Source of the DNA: Cardinalis cardinalis
Taxonomy: Eukaryota > Chordata > Aves > Passeriformes > Cardinalidae
Assembly: GCA_014549065.1 (NCBI GenBank)
Contig: JACDOX010000067.1
Coordinates: 2,672,815-2,736,814 of the forward strand
Length of the DNA stretch: 64,000 nt
Direction of reading: 5' to 3'
Shown here one piece after another: positions 27,337-37,959 of this stretch. Within the stretch, counting starts at the first letter, position 1, and each line of letters begins with the position of its first letter. The position numbers and the translations under genes were made by a program. A model generated the notes under the pieces. The model did not search any database and was not told where the DNA came from. It was given only the letters and a program-made list of their open reading frames with translations.

Positions 27337-27406
27337 TCAGTCAGTTTAAATGGTGTCTGTGCAGAGCAATCTGCACAGATACCATTTAAATATTCCTGGT
27401 GATTGA
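27337..27406. repeat. Near-perfect hairpin (inverted repeat) with GCAA loop
   Basis: The core is 27344-27391. A left arm of 20 bases starting TTTAAATGGTG at 27345 pairs with the right arm ending ACCATTTAAA at 27390. The only departures from Watson-Crick pairing are one G-T wobble (27355 with 27380) and an outer G-T pair (27344 with 27391). The innermost A-T pair closes a GCAA tetraloop at 27366-27369. After an 8-base bulge on the 3' side (27392-27399), a further 7 bp pairs (27337-27343 with 27400-27406, one wobble). The total is about 29 pairs. It could be a snapback duplication, a tiny palindromic transposon remnant, or an unknown small-RNA precursor. The uninterrupted stem is shorter than a typical animal pre-miRNA stem, so no RNA gene is claimed. 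Confidence 0.9.
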
Positions 27407-28354
27407 CAAGAGTCTGAAATTCAATGATATTGTTTATTTCATAGCAAATGACTGCAAGTTTTCATTAGTTTAAATAAAAAGGCAGCTTACATTTTGATAG
27501 CTTGATAGAACTCACTGATTCGTGAGTTCTTGTAGCGCCATTATTTCTGTTGGNCTATTTTCTGCTTTGATGAAATTAATGATTACTTTTAAAGTTCATT
27601 CATGGAAATACATGGGAGCTTTTCACAGTTAAATATATTAGTCTTTTCTTCAGACCAGATACTTCCTTTAATCACATTTTAGAGGCAACTGTATTTAAAC
27701 CAGACCATCCATATTGGTGTTATGCCAACAAATATGTAAAGAAGCTCATCCAATTATCCTACTTTGATTATAACAGTGAGGTATTAGAGGCTGCATATTG
27801 TCCTTCTGTTTTTCTAGGCAGCATAAAGAATGGAGCCAAAATATAAAATTTTTGGGGTGAGTGAAAAAACCAGAGGTTTTTAATTTGTTGTCATATAGTC
27901 AGGGCTGGAAAGTGTTTGAGAAGGAAACAGTTTGAAGGGGAAAGAAAATGAAGCCAGGCTTCTCTGAGGAAAGAAGTTATTCATCTGTCTGAGGAACCTA
28001 GAGAGTTATAAGGGGTAGCCTGGTCAAAACCTTGGGCAGAATGAGACAAGGATCTGAGTTACACAAATGAGAGAAGAAGAATGAAATTGTAGAAATAATT
28101 ACACCTTTTTTCCTAGATGGTAAAATAGAAAAGTTACAGTTTTCATTGGAACACAGACCTCTGCTGAGTTGGGTGTGATGTGCTTGTATCAGCTTACCCA
28201 AATCATTCAAAAATACAACNCAGTTTTGTTTAGCATTTGTGTAGCAGCCAAAATTATTTTTGTAATTTTTTCTTTCCTAGCACACATAACACTTCACTGA
28301 ATAGAATAATCCTAAGAGCTATCACTGAAATAAATCAAGCCCTTTGATTTAATG
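27407..28354. other. Non-coding stretch, nothing identified
   Basis: AT-rich, with short frames only and no repeat that I recognise. Confidence 0.55.
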
Positions 28355-28400
28355 CTAAAGTTCAAAATCATCCAGTTCCAGTCTCTACTTCCAGACACCA
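28355..28400 (-). mobile_element. Possible CR1 3' remnant
   Basis: CAAAATCATCCAGTTCCAGT resembles the reverse complement of the conserved ATCATCTAGTTCCAAC segment near the CR1 3' end. The similarity is short and the flanks are not convincing. Confidence 0.3.
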
Positions 28401-28722
28401 TTGCCATCCATTCAAGTGAAGCAATANGATTTAGAGATGATGCTGCCACCTTTTCAGTACATCATCTCGTTTGGAGCAGGTCCTTGAGGTTACACTGCTG
28501 TTGATGTGGCATTTTCATTGATGTCTAATATAATAGAAAGATCCATCCTACCATGTGGTTTTTATTGAAGCTGCTGCCGGTGCATGCACAGAGTGTCATA
28601 TTCATGGTAGAGACTCGTGGATCTGAAGGACTACTTGAAATTAAAATTCACTTGTACATCTCTTCAGGACAGTGAGGAAAAAACAACCGCAACAAAAAAT
28701 TTCTATGTAAAATGGGATGATT

Positions 28723-28738
28723 AAAAAAAAAAAAAAAA
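28723..28738 (+). repeat. Poly-A run (A16)
   Basis: An uninterrupted run of 16 A. There is no obvious processed-retrocopy sequence upstream and no target duplication that I can see, so it is listed as a simple repeat. Confidence 0.9.
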
Positions 28739-28797
28739 GCTGATCCAGTCAGCAGCAGAAGTTTATGTTGACCTTAAGTCTGTGAAATGTGGCATCA

Positions 28798-28835
28798 ATT
28801 TTACATTGGTGTAAGAGGGGTCAGAACCAGGTCCC
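28798..28835. repeat. Partial ancient amniote palindromic repeat (one arm)
   Basis: TTTACATTGGTGTAAG, then GGGTCAGAACCAGGTCCC, matches the arm with a TTTACACTGGTGTAA core and a CAGAATCTGGCC end seen in the same old repeat type as 26558-26644. Only one arm is recognisable. Confidence 0.5.
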
Positions 28836-31800
28836 AGTATGTAAGAGTGACAGACTCATTTATGGAAGTTAATGTTGGGTCTTTGCTAAAATTGTCACAG
28901 GATCAAACTGAATAAGGAAGAACCTGGGGATGTGTTTTTTGATAGGATGTCAAAGTCTAAATTCTTCATCATTGANTCTGATACCAGAATTGGAGAGGAA
29001 CAAGAAACTCCTTTTTTTTGTCTGCCACCCACCCCNAGGCAGGAGCGTTCTAGTCCATTGTCTGCAATAAGGAGAAATCAGGCTCTGCACATAGTTAACT
29101 TGATGATGTTTTGATTGTCTAAAGGAAATAGCTTGTTTTGGAAACAGCCTCCAAGAGGCTATTAGCATTTTTAATTACACAGATTCTGTTTAATGCCACC
29201 CTATTTCCACTTCCCATTCTTCTCATCCTCTTTATTCCCTTGTGTGGAAATAGCATCTTCTTCCGCTCAGATGCCTTGTTGTGCATTGTTAACTCTACTA
29301 CTACTGCCCAGAATTAGTCTCTGTCCTTGGTCTTTCTGCCAGCTTTGTTACAAAAATACAAGTCTGTGTCATGCTTTCATCCAAATGGTCTCTAAATGCA
29401 GCCATGGACATATAGGTNCACTTATTTTCTCTTTCCTCACCACTGTCATCTGCTGTCCAACTAATGTGTTCTCTCAGGAATNAAAATAAAACTCTTGGTT
29501 CACTTATTTAACTCCTAATGTTTGAGTGTGCACTTGGTGATGGTTCTCCACTTTCTAACTCAGTGTAGGNTGCCATTAATGTCCTGTCATTGTGATACCT
29601 CATTAGAATTCATTTTTTCAAGCATTGCAATGATGTTGGAAACTAGAGAGCAAGAGTCATTCGGCTGATATGGTTGATAAACCTGCATTATTGTGTCACA
29701 GGCAAATTACTGAATCAATCTAAGAAAAAGGGTAAAAAGATTAGGGGAAAAAGTGGTATGGGCTTCATCTGCTCAGCTTTCTTCATGTCAGAGGGGATCT
29801 CTGAGATGTTTGCTNTTGTGCAGATATGTTGGAAATAGGGGCATACCAAATGCTGCTGTCACTGGTAGGAAAGGAGCNGGAATCCCACAGGACACATGTA
29901 GCAGTTCTGGGAATGAGCAGGCTGTTGTGTGGTTGTGAACATGTCCCATGGGAACAGAACTTCCCTTCTCCATTTTCTTTTCTGTCATATTCCTTTCCAN
30001 CAGATCAGTGGTGCATCATTTGCAGCACTGAAAGAAGCACAGGATTCCTGGGTGCTGAGTAGAGCTTTTTCTTCTCTGCTGTTGTCATCCTGTCTCAGTT
30101 GGGATAAATCCTTAGTTGCATTAGTCATTCTTGGACATGAAAGGAGTTGGCTCTTGCCCCAGTGTTTAAGATCCCAGAATCATGACAGGCATTTCAGGAA
30201 AGTGGGTAATAAAAAAAAGTTAAAACAGATCTGAGTGGTTAGAAATCAAGACAAAGACAAGCTGTGACCAGTGATGTTAAGACTGTACTGGGACACAGAT
30301 TTTACAAGCCTCTAGGCATTTGGAAACTATAGACATCCTTGGGAATCAGCAGTTTCAATACCCAAACCCTTAATTCTACAGTGAATTCTTTCAACATTGG
30401 GGAGGGANTATAGGGGATTCTCAGGATAATATTTTTTTTTCTTTTTGTGGGATATTTCTGTTCTCAAAGTTTTCTGCAAAAGTGCCTGTGCTTTCAGTTC
30501 ATCAGACTGAAGCTGTAAGAAGGTAAATTCAAGTGGGTAAATAGGCAGATGCAACTTAAACTGCCTTTCCTGTGACAGCCCTTTCAGCCATCCCTTTCCA
30601 GCTATTGCACAGAAGCACACCCCAGTGCACCATGAGCCTGTGTGTTTATAACAGTCAGAGGAGAGCCTTTGGTAGTGCCATAACTGGAAACAGATGTTAA
30701 CTGCAGACAGACACTGAAGAAAATGAACAAGAAGTGCTCTGCAAGCTGATCATTTGAAGGCTTAGTTTGCTGTGGGTGTTCATCTGTGCATCAGTGGTGA
30801 TCATCGATTCTGGTCCAATGTTTCACTCAATTCCTGATAATGCAAGGAGAGCACATCAGCATCTGAAAGTGCTTCCAAGCAGTCCTCCAGATGTGGGAAT
30901 AAATTACTATTAAAATGGCCTGTTTTCATGCTGCACAAAGCACCTCAAGCTATCTTACATTTCATGAAGATTATTCATCCTAAGTTTGCTTAATGGAGGC
31001 AGTGAGTAAAGGAAAAAAAGGCAATTCTGAAATTGAAATACTGAGGATAATGGAATTAGATACCTGTAGTCACATCCAAAAGAAAACATGTAAATGAGTG
31101 CCAGCCTTCAGGAGTCTATTGTTTACAGTGTGTACCTTATATTTAAAAGGTTCATTTAGATGCAGTAATGGGCCTGTTTTCTGGGTCTGTCTCAAGATGG
31201 CAGAGGAAGAGTAATTATTTACTGCAAGAAAAAAAATGCTATGCAAAAGATTTCTAGAATAATAGAAACAGCATTTTGCCAGGATAAAAANAAACTTGTT
31301 CATCTGTATCTAATAAGATTGGTTGAAAATGATACTGTTTCAAATTATAAACAACTCAAGTGAATATGTGCATACATCTGTTTTCTTTAAGGGGAAGTTT
31401 GTGATTTAAAATATTCAAAATGCATTCCAAATCTGGTTCCCAGGAGTCACTGGCACAACTCACAAAGCATTAGGAAATGGGCAAAACTTGGAAGGCTTTC
31501 AGTTGGGTTTCACTTCAGATAAGCCTGCAAAAGTCTGGAGGCCTGCAGTTGATGCTTTTAAAAAGTTTGCATTTGGGAAAGCTCTGATTCAGCAAAATAC
31601 CATATTCAGCAAAATATTTCAAATTAAGCACAATTTTATTTGTTTTGCCAAAAAGAAAGACACTTAATCAGATGCTTATGAGGTTTTTCCACAAATGCCC
31701 AGGTTGCTATGTAATGCAATCTGAATATGCAACACAATTTCCCCTCATCTATATCAGGAAAGAAATGTAGTTACATAAAATACATTAATTTTGTTTGGGG

Positions 31801-33040
31801 TTTTGTGGGTTTTTAATGAAAAAATAAATTGCACTCTGGATTGAATTTTGAAAGCAACTTGTACAATGATCGTGCTCTGTATTGTTGTACGGGACCTCTC
31901 AAATATCTTTGGATTGAAGAATCTGGGCCAGTGTTTTCTTTCAGTATGGCTCTTATTTTTATTGAAGTATTTTAAAATATAGATCTGCCTTCTTCATGGT
32001 GCAGTTTTAGTGCAATGAGTCAGGGTGCTACTGAGATATGCTTTGTTCTTTGTTGTTCTCAATCTTTTTGAAGAAATCCAGTGGTAACAGTGGTTCTAAT
32101 ATACTTGACAAGGTGATAAAGCTGTGCCCCTAGGTATCCTACATTTAGAAACTCAGGAATAAAACTGCCAGTCACATCACTGGGATGTTTTTGGCTGTAA
32201 CTAAGAGTTGAATTTTTCCTATGTNTTTAATGTTGGGTATCTTTATTTAACCTTAAGACTTCAACTAGCTCTTTCAGATCTTGCTTTCTTTTCTTTTCCC
32301 CTTCTGATTAATGCTTTTGAAATGAAGTCGCCCAACATTTGTGTCACAACAATTATGTCTTCTTACTTGTCATCTCTGTTCAAAAATGTTGTTTGCATCT
32401 GGATGAAATTTAGCTCAATAAGCAAATAATTTCTTAAGCCTTTAAAGTGACTTAGTTAGTGACTTAGAGAATACAAACTATTTCCAGCATTTGTGCCACC
32501 ATAGTTTTTAAACAACTTGATAATCAGGAGATATTTCTCTTTTGAGGAATCAATGCATTTTTGTTTTAAAATAAATAGGTATTCATTGTCCCTTCTTTAA
32601 TAGTTAATCTTTTAAAAAATTTGTTTATTGAGTATCATTTCCTATGGTTTTCTTTCTGAGACTAAAGCATGGCTATTACTGTAATGTATTTATTAAAATG
32701 TTTAAATATTTAATAGATTCTTCATCAGCATAATAACTACTATTTTAAATCATGTGCATCATTAGCAGAAAAAAATGCTTCATTCTGCTGGAAAATGCTA
32801 TACACCCACAGGATCTAGATTTACTTAATTACCAAAGAATAAGCTCCACCTGGAAGATCTGTCTTCCCAGTTCATTTTAAAATAAGTCTCCAGATAATCT
32901 CTGAAACAGTCTCCTTAAACACACTAAGGTTTCTATGGTTATTAGTAGTAATTGTGTTGCAAAACCAGGGGAATTTTATTTAGCATGGCGGAGGAAGCAA
33001 TGTCATTATTAGTTGATTAGTGTGAACAGTCTTTGACAAT
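28836..33040. other. AT-rich non-coding stretch
   Basis: Small direct duplications are visible: ATTCAGCAAAATA at 31587-31599 and again at 31604-31616, and AGTGACTTAG at 32446-32455 and 32458-32467. No gene or identifiable transposon was found; frames are all around 100 codons or shorter. Confidence 0.55.
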
Positions 33041-33370
33041 ATGTAGTACNAGCTCTGGTTTCAACCACTGACACCTCATTATTCTGATTGCAGTTTGATT
33101 TGCAATGTTAAGAGGCAACAGGAAAAAAGCAATCATCCAAATCTACCTCTATCAGCTGAGAACAATGGAGGGAGTGTGTGTGCTTCACGGTATTCTAGAA
33201 ATTTCCTTCCCACAAGAAAATAAAACCTGTTAATTGACAAATGACTGACACTGTTTACTAATTAGCAGGCACGCTGCCACGTTTCTAACACACCCCATTG
33301 TGTGCGTGCTCTGCTGTGTCAGCATTCGGTAACGAGATTACAAGTGTGCTATTGTACATGTTGTATTCTC
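33041..33370. promoter_or_regulatory. Motif-dense, CpG-retaining block; possible developmental enhancer
   Basis: Visible motifs are an E-box CAGCTG (33153-33158) followed closely by a SOX-like AACAATGG (33161-33168). A homeodomain-like TAATTG is at 33231-33236. A forkhead-like TGTTTAC (33252-33258) directly abuts TAATTA (33259-33264). Several CpGs persist in otherwise CpG-poor sequence (around 33188, 33272, 33281, 33305, 33328, 33334). There is no coding frame. The grouping is suggestive of an enhancer but is not proof; conservation across birds would be the deciding evidence. Confidence 0.3.
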
Positions 33371-35268
33371 CTGAAGCAGATGATTTTTAGAGCAAAGGTG
33401 GTGGGTCTCGAGGNGTTACAGATCACTCATTCTTTGATTTGGATATGGCATTAAATGAAATATAAAATCCTTTAGGCAGACTCCTCAGTCCACATGGGGA
33501 TGTGGGTGGCATGACCCTGTTAGCACCATTCTTTGTGGGGTGGTCACAGGGAGCTGTGCCTGTGTCCTAGGGCACAGCAGTGGCAGTGATCATCTGCGGG
33601 CCCTGTGCAAACGGGAGGCATTTTATTTCACTGCTATTCCCACTGGTGCATTGTCAGGAGTGAGTCACAGGTTATCATCTCTATTAGCAGGACCAGATAA
33701 AAAGCTGCCTGCGCTGCTCTGTGGAGGGAGCTGTCTCGCAGGGGGAAAGTAGGGCAGGCACAAGGGGCAGGTCATGCAAACGCTGTGCTTCTGGTTTCTT
33801 GGCTAATTGGGACAAGGCTTTAATCCTGTGACTTTTATATGTTTGATGTAGTCATGCTGTATGNCACCCGAGTATTTCACGGTGGCATTTGAAAAAAAGC
33901 AAAGCAGTTTACATTGGATGCTTCTATGTGTACTTATGTGTCAGCCCACGGGGCAGGAAGATCTATGTTTTTCTTGGGTCATTACAGTCAATGCTTCTCA
34001 CATTAGCTTTCCCCTTAAAAGTCCCCTGGGCTCTAGGGGATGTAAACAGACCTGTTTAGAGCTCAATGCTCTAAAAGCTGTTCTGAGGTTTTATTGTAAC
34101 CCAGGAGGACATTTTTGCAAAATGAAAATTCTCTAAAGTCATGCTAATTTGGATACTAATTTAGTTATTAATAAATGCCTCCATTGCTTGTCTTTCCCTC
34201 TTCAAAGAGCACTGATTTAAATGCTGTTTAATACTTGTTTAATGTGTTTGCCATCATTGAAACAAGTAATTAGAGCACGTGGTACAATCAGTAGCCAAGC
34301 AATAGACTCTTTATTAGTAGTCTTGGGGGAAAAGGGGAATGAGGACATGGTGCTTGTGTTACTGTCTGTACTAATTTGGACTTAGGAAAATCAGCATCTG
34401 TTCAACCTATATGTATTGGCAGGAACTAAAACTGAGCGCAGAAACAGAGTGGTAGCTTAGCATTAGAGATTCTGCCTGTGACTTTCAGTGAGGACAAGGA
34501 GACCGTTAAAAGATGTGATGTTAAAATGGCAAACCATGCCTCTCAGCTTTGAAAACTGTTTACTGGGGTAAAGTCCCCTCTGTTGTGTAGCAGCATTGTC
34601 AAGGTACTCCATTAAATTAAACAGACTCTCTCTGCCCTGAGCTGCCAAAAAAAGCAAGAGCATCTTTTGGACACAGCTCTAGATCAGATAGACCTAAGGC
34701 CCTGTTTTCACAAGTGCCTCCTGGATTCAAAGGATACTTTTAGGCTGGGGCTGCGGCTGCATTTTCAATTAGATCTCAAATGCAAATTTTCAAATGCATC
34801 TAGTTCTCACACTGGAATGGGACTGTTGGTAGCAATAGCTCCAAATACAAGGATTTAGATAATCAACTAAGTTAGTTATTCTTCCTCTGAATTCTATTGA
34901 TTAGAAGGTACTTGAGATAATGAAAGATATTGAAGCATATACAGTGTAATTCACAGTGCTAGCCTGACTCACAGTCTTAGCCAACATTGGAAAATGAATG
35001 CTTATTATTTTGACCATTGATAAAAGAAGTTGCACGAAGAATTATCTTTAGAATTTAAAGACAAAATGGGAAGAACTATATTGTTTAATTTGCTGCATGT
35101 GATGCAGAAGGCCACCAAAGCTTTGCCAGCAGCTGCCTGCCAAAGGACCTGTGCTCCGCGGCTGGGGTTCCTCTGACAGAAGCAGGCACTCTGTCACATT
35201 TGATGGCAAGCCAAGCTGGGTCCTGGCTGAAAACTCCTGGTGTCTTTGCATATCTGTTGTTCTTACAG
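33371..35268. other. Non-coding stretch, nothing firmly identified
   Basis: Short frames on both strands (for example 34463-34663 minus, 66 codons) lack splice signals that I can support. A GC-richer patch lies at 33480-33780. Confidence 0.5.
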
Positions 35269-35485
35269 GACTGTAATCGGCAGAGGAGGACAGGAGCTTC
35301 GCTCTCTGCTCCTGGTGGTTAGGGATTTAACGCAGAAGCATGGNGAGACTTCTCTCCCCCGAGCCCCTACCACCACTCTGGACTGTTTTCTCCAGCTTCA
35401 TGGTGGTGAAATGATCTTTCTGTCAATGCTACACTGTGTGACTGCTTTATTAATAAACTAGTTTGAGCTCCACTGACAAAATTTG
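35269..35485 (+). ncRNA. Possible terminal exon of an unknown transcript
   Basis: A good-looking 3' splice site precedes it: a branch-like GGCTGAA near 35225, a T-rich tract CTGTTGTTCTTACAG, and AG at 35267-35268. The downstream sequence stays open in one frame to a TAG at 35459-35461. It contains an AATAAA polyadenylation signal at 35452-35457, so cleavage would fall at about 35470-35490. The roughly 63-residue peptide has no recognised domain. This could be the last exon of a long non-coding RNA, a 3' exon of an unknown gene, or coincidence. The end is estimated. Confidence 0.2.
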
Positions 35486-36473
35486 CACAATAATCTCATA
35501 ATTATTTGGACTTACTTCTATGTTGTAAGAAGCTCTTAAAAGTAGCAATTCTGGCTGACTGACAGTGACATTCTACCCATATCAAATGTTCTCTGCTTCT
35601 TTTATCTATGATCATAAATTCTGTTTTAGAAGATTTCCCACTCTGTACATTTCTATGGGATCACTGCACATCTCAGGTGGTAGAGTGCTGTGGTTTCCAA
35701 ATTCCCATGGCATAATGACGCCTGAAGAGTATAGTGATCACTCACCACTGCCTGATGTAGCTCACTGCTTTAATACAGTGTATGGATTTAAAAGAATGTA
35801 GAAAACAAAACCTGAGTGTGGCTGGGTCCAAACACAGAGCACAGTTTGCTGGTTGAAATTCATTCAGTGCACTCAGATGATGGCCCTTGAAAGGCAGCAG
35901 AGAGAGGCTTACATCAATCTGAAGGCAGAAAGCAAGCAAATGTGGCAGTGTCTGCACTCATGCTCTGCTGAGGGGAGTACAGACACACAGTGAGGTCTGG
36001 GTCACTCCCCTGGGGCACCCAGGAGCCCATGGAGTGCTGCAGAGACCCAGGTCCTCAACTCTGGAGGGTGAGAGTCTTGTAATAATTCTGGTTCTTTTTA
36101 TTACATTTGAAAAATAGAAGTAGAGATTTATTTTCTTTTCTTTTTTTTCCAAATGACATTGAATCCACTTGAGGTCCCACAGCCTTTTTTAAAAAATATT
36201 TTTCTTTTGTCTGTGCAGCTTTGCTGACATTTTTGGGGTTTTACAATATCATGTGCTTTAGGAGCTCTGGGATTTTGCCAGTGCATACTGCTAGCTGCTG
36301 CAAGACAAGAGGGGTTTTCAGAAAGGGTTTGCTTTGGCAGTTCAGGCCAGTAGAGTGACTTGAAGTGATTAAGCTCATTGCAACTGGGGNCTCTAACACC
36401 TGGAGTACTACAGTGACTATGTTTAAAGAGAAAGAAAAAACCCAAACACTGCCACACAGCTCTCCCCCACAAG
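35486..36473. other. Non-coding stretch, nothing identified
   Basis: Short frames only; T-rich runs at about 36130-36210. Confidence 0.55.
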
Positions 36474-36520
36474 AGAAAAAAAACAAAAAAACAACAAAAT
36501 AAACCACCAAAAAAACAAAG
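36474..36520 (+). repeat. A-rich low-complexity tract
   Basis: Runs of 7-8 A are interrupted by single C or CC over about 45 bases. This is the opposite-strand equivalent of the GT-rich tracts elsewhere in the window. Minus-strand frames across it are composition artefacts. Confidence 0.85.
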
Positions 36521-37902
36521 TGCTCAGTCAAATTTCAGGTGAACCTGAGTTAATTTATTGGTTTGTTAGACCTGGGAGCTTGGCAAGGTCTTTGGTTTGG
36601 GTTGAAACTGAGCCAAACTTCGGGTTTTACTGTGCAGTAACCCTGGCGATCAGAAGATATACACAGGGAGACAAACCTCCCGTTGTGAGGCCACACAGAC
36701 CTGTCCCTAAAAAGCTGTCTTTGGCTGAAGGCAAGAGCATGGCTTGCTATAATTCCTCCTTTTCCCCAGCCCATTTCTGTGGCTGAAGCATTTGGGCCTG
36801 CAGGAGTTTTGCTCTCTGGTGCTGGCAGCCAGATTTCTTTCTGGGCAATGGCCGCATTGGCCCTGGCCCAAGCTGTGCCACCTGGGAAGTGCCTGCAGTG
36901 CTTCTGCTACAGTCAGCACCAGTGGGGAAACTGTAAGGGAATGTCACAGACCTCCATCCCATTGATCCTTAGGCAGCCCCAGTCAGGGTCCAGGGAGCAC
37001 CCACTGATTCAGCCCTGGGAGGCTGAGCAGGAGCCAGGATGGGCACAGAGTTGTGCTGACTTTGGGCATGAGTCACATTTCATTGCCTGCCAGGTCAGTT
37101 TTTGGGGCTTTGCTATGTTTTTTTTTAGACTTTTTATTCTACATATTTTATTACCATAACAGAAGTCTGAGCATGTAGTTGTATTTTTTTTTTGCTGGGT
37201 CTGAGCAGGTTCCCAGAAACCTGGTAATTGTGGCAACATGGATTTTTGAAATGCAGAACATCAGAACTAGCAAACATGCCCTGGAACAGAGAATCACTAC
37301 AGTATTGTTACATGTACTCTTGAGCTTTTTTTTTTTTTTTATGAACTACTTTTTTTGTTGATCTATATAGTACTTAATCAAATTCAGGACAAAAGGTGAA
37401 GCATTGATCACACATTACTGATCATGTCATCTGCTGATGTTTCCTGAGATTTCACTTCTGCATACTAATAAAGCCCACTTGGAATTAGCATGCTCAAGAG
37501 GATGTGAAATAGGTTCAGCACACTCATGTTGGGAAAGAATAACAAAATGTCTTATTGTCAGGAAAGCCCACGCTGTGGAGCAGGAGTCAGAGGTTGCCAC
37601 ATTTGCTATTCTGTATGTGTAATAAGTAGCTGGTTAGGTATGTTACAACTGAAATGTGAAATGCCAGTTATTATTACTGAAAGAGAGAGTGCAGGAGGAG
37701 TGATGAAGACTGGCTGGGTGGGTGTCCAGAGTGGCTGCTGTGGGTGTTGCTCTTCAGAATAGGAATCCAACTGAGGGATGTGCACTGGCTGCAGAATTTG
37801 TAATTTGGAGGGGGAGGGCAAAATGCAGAATGAAACCTTGCAATANAGAGAGGGAAGAACATTAAAAGAGTTCTTAAATCAGAAATGAAGGATATAATTC
37901 AC
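36521..37902. other. Non-coding stretch with a GC-richer multi-frame-open patch
   Basis: Between 36520 and 37160 several frames on both strands are open (up to 126 codons plus, 88 plus, 76 minus). No frame stands out, as expected of stop-poor GC-richer DNA. A T15 run lies at 37326-37340. Confidence 0.5.
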
Positions 37903-37959
37903 AGCCCATTGAAATCAGTGGGCATTATCTCATCTCAGTGGGNACTGGATTAGGCCTCA
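37903..37959. repeat. Fragment of an ancient amniote repeat
   Basis: CCCATTGAAATCAGTGGGCA, followed by CAGTGGG and ACTGGATTAGGCCTC, resembles the CCATTGACTTCAGTGGG and GGATCAGGCC segments of old palindromic sauropsid repeats. It is short and diverged. Confidence 0.45.

Noticed and set aside
28723..28738. A16 run as the tail of a processed pseudogene
   Set aside because: No open or gene-like sequence and no polyadenylation signal at the right distance upstream, and no visible target-site duplication.
36520..37160. Plus-strand 126-codon frame with hydrophobic segments near its start and end
   Set aside because: It lies in a GC-richer patch open in many frames. The hydrophobic tail comes from a T-rich run.
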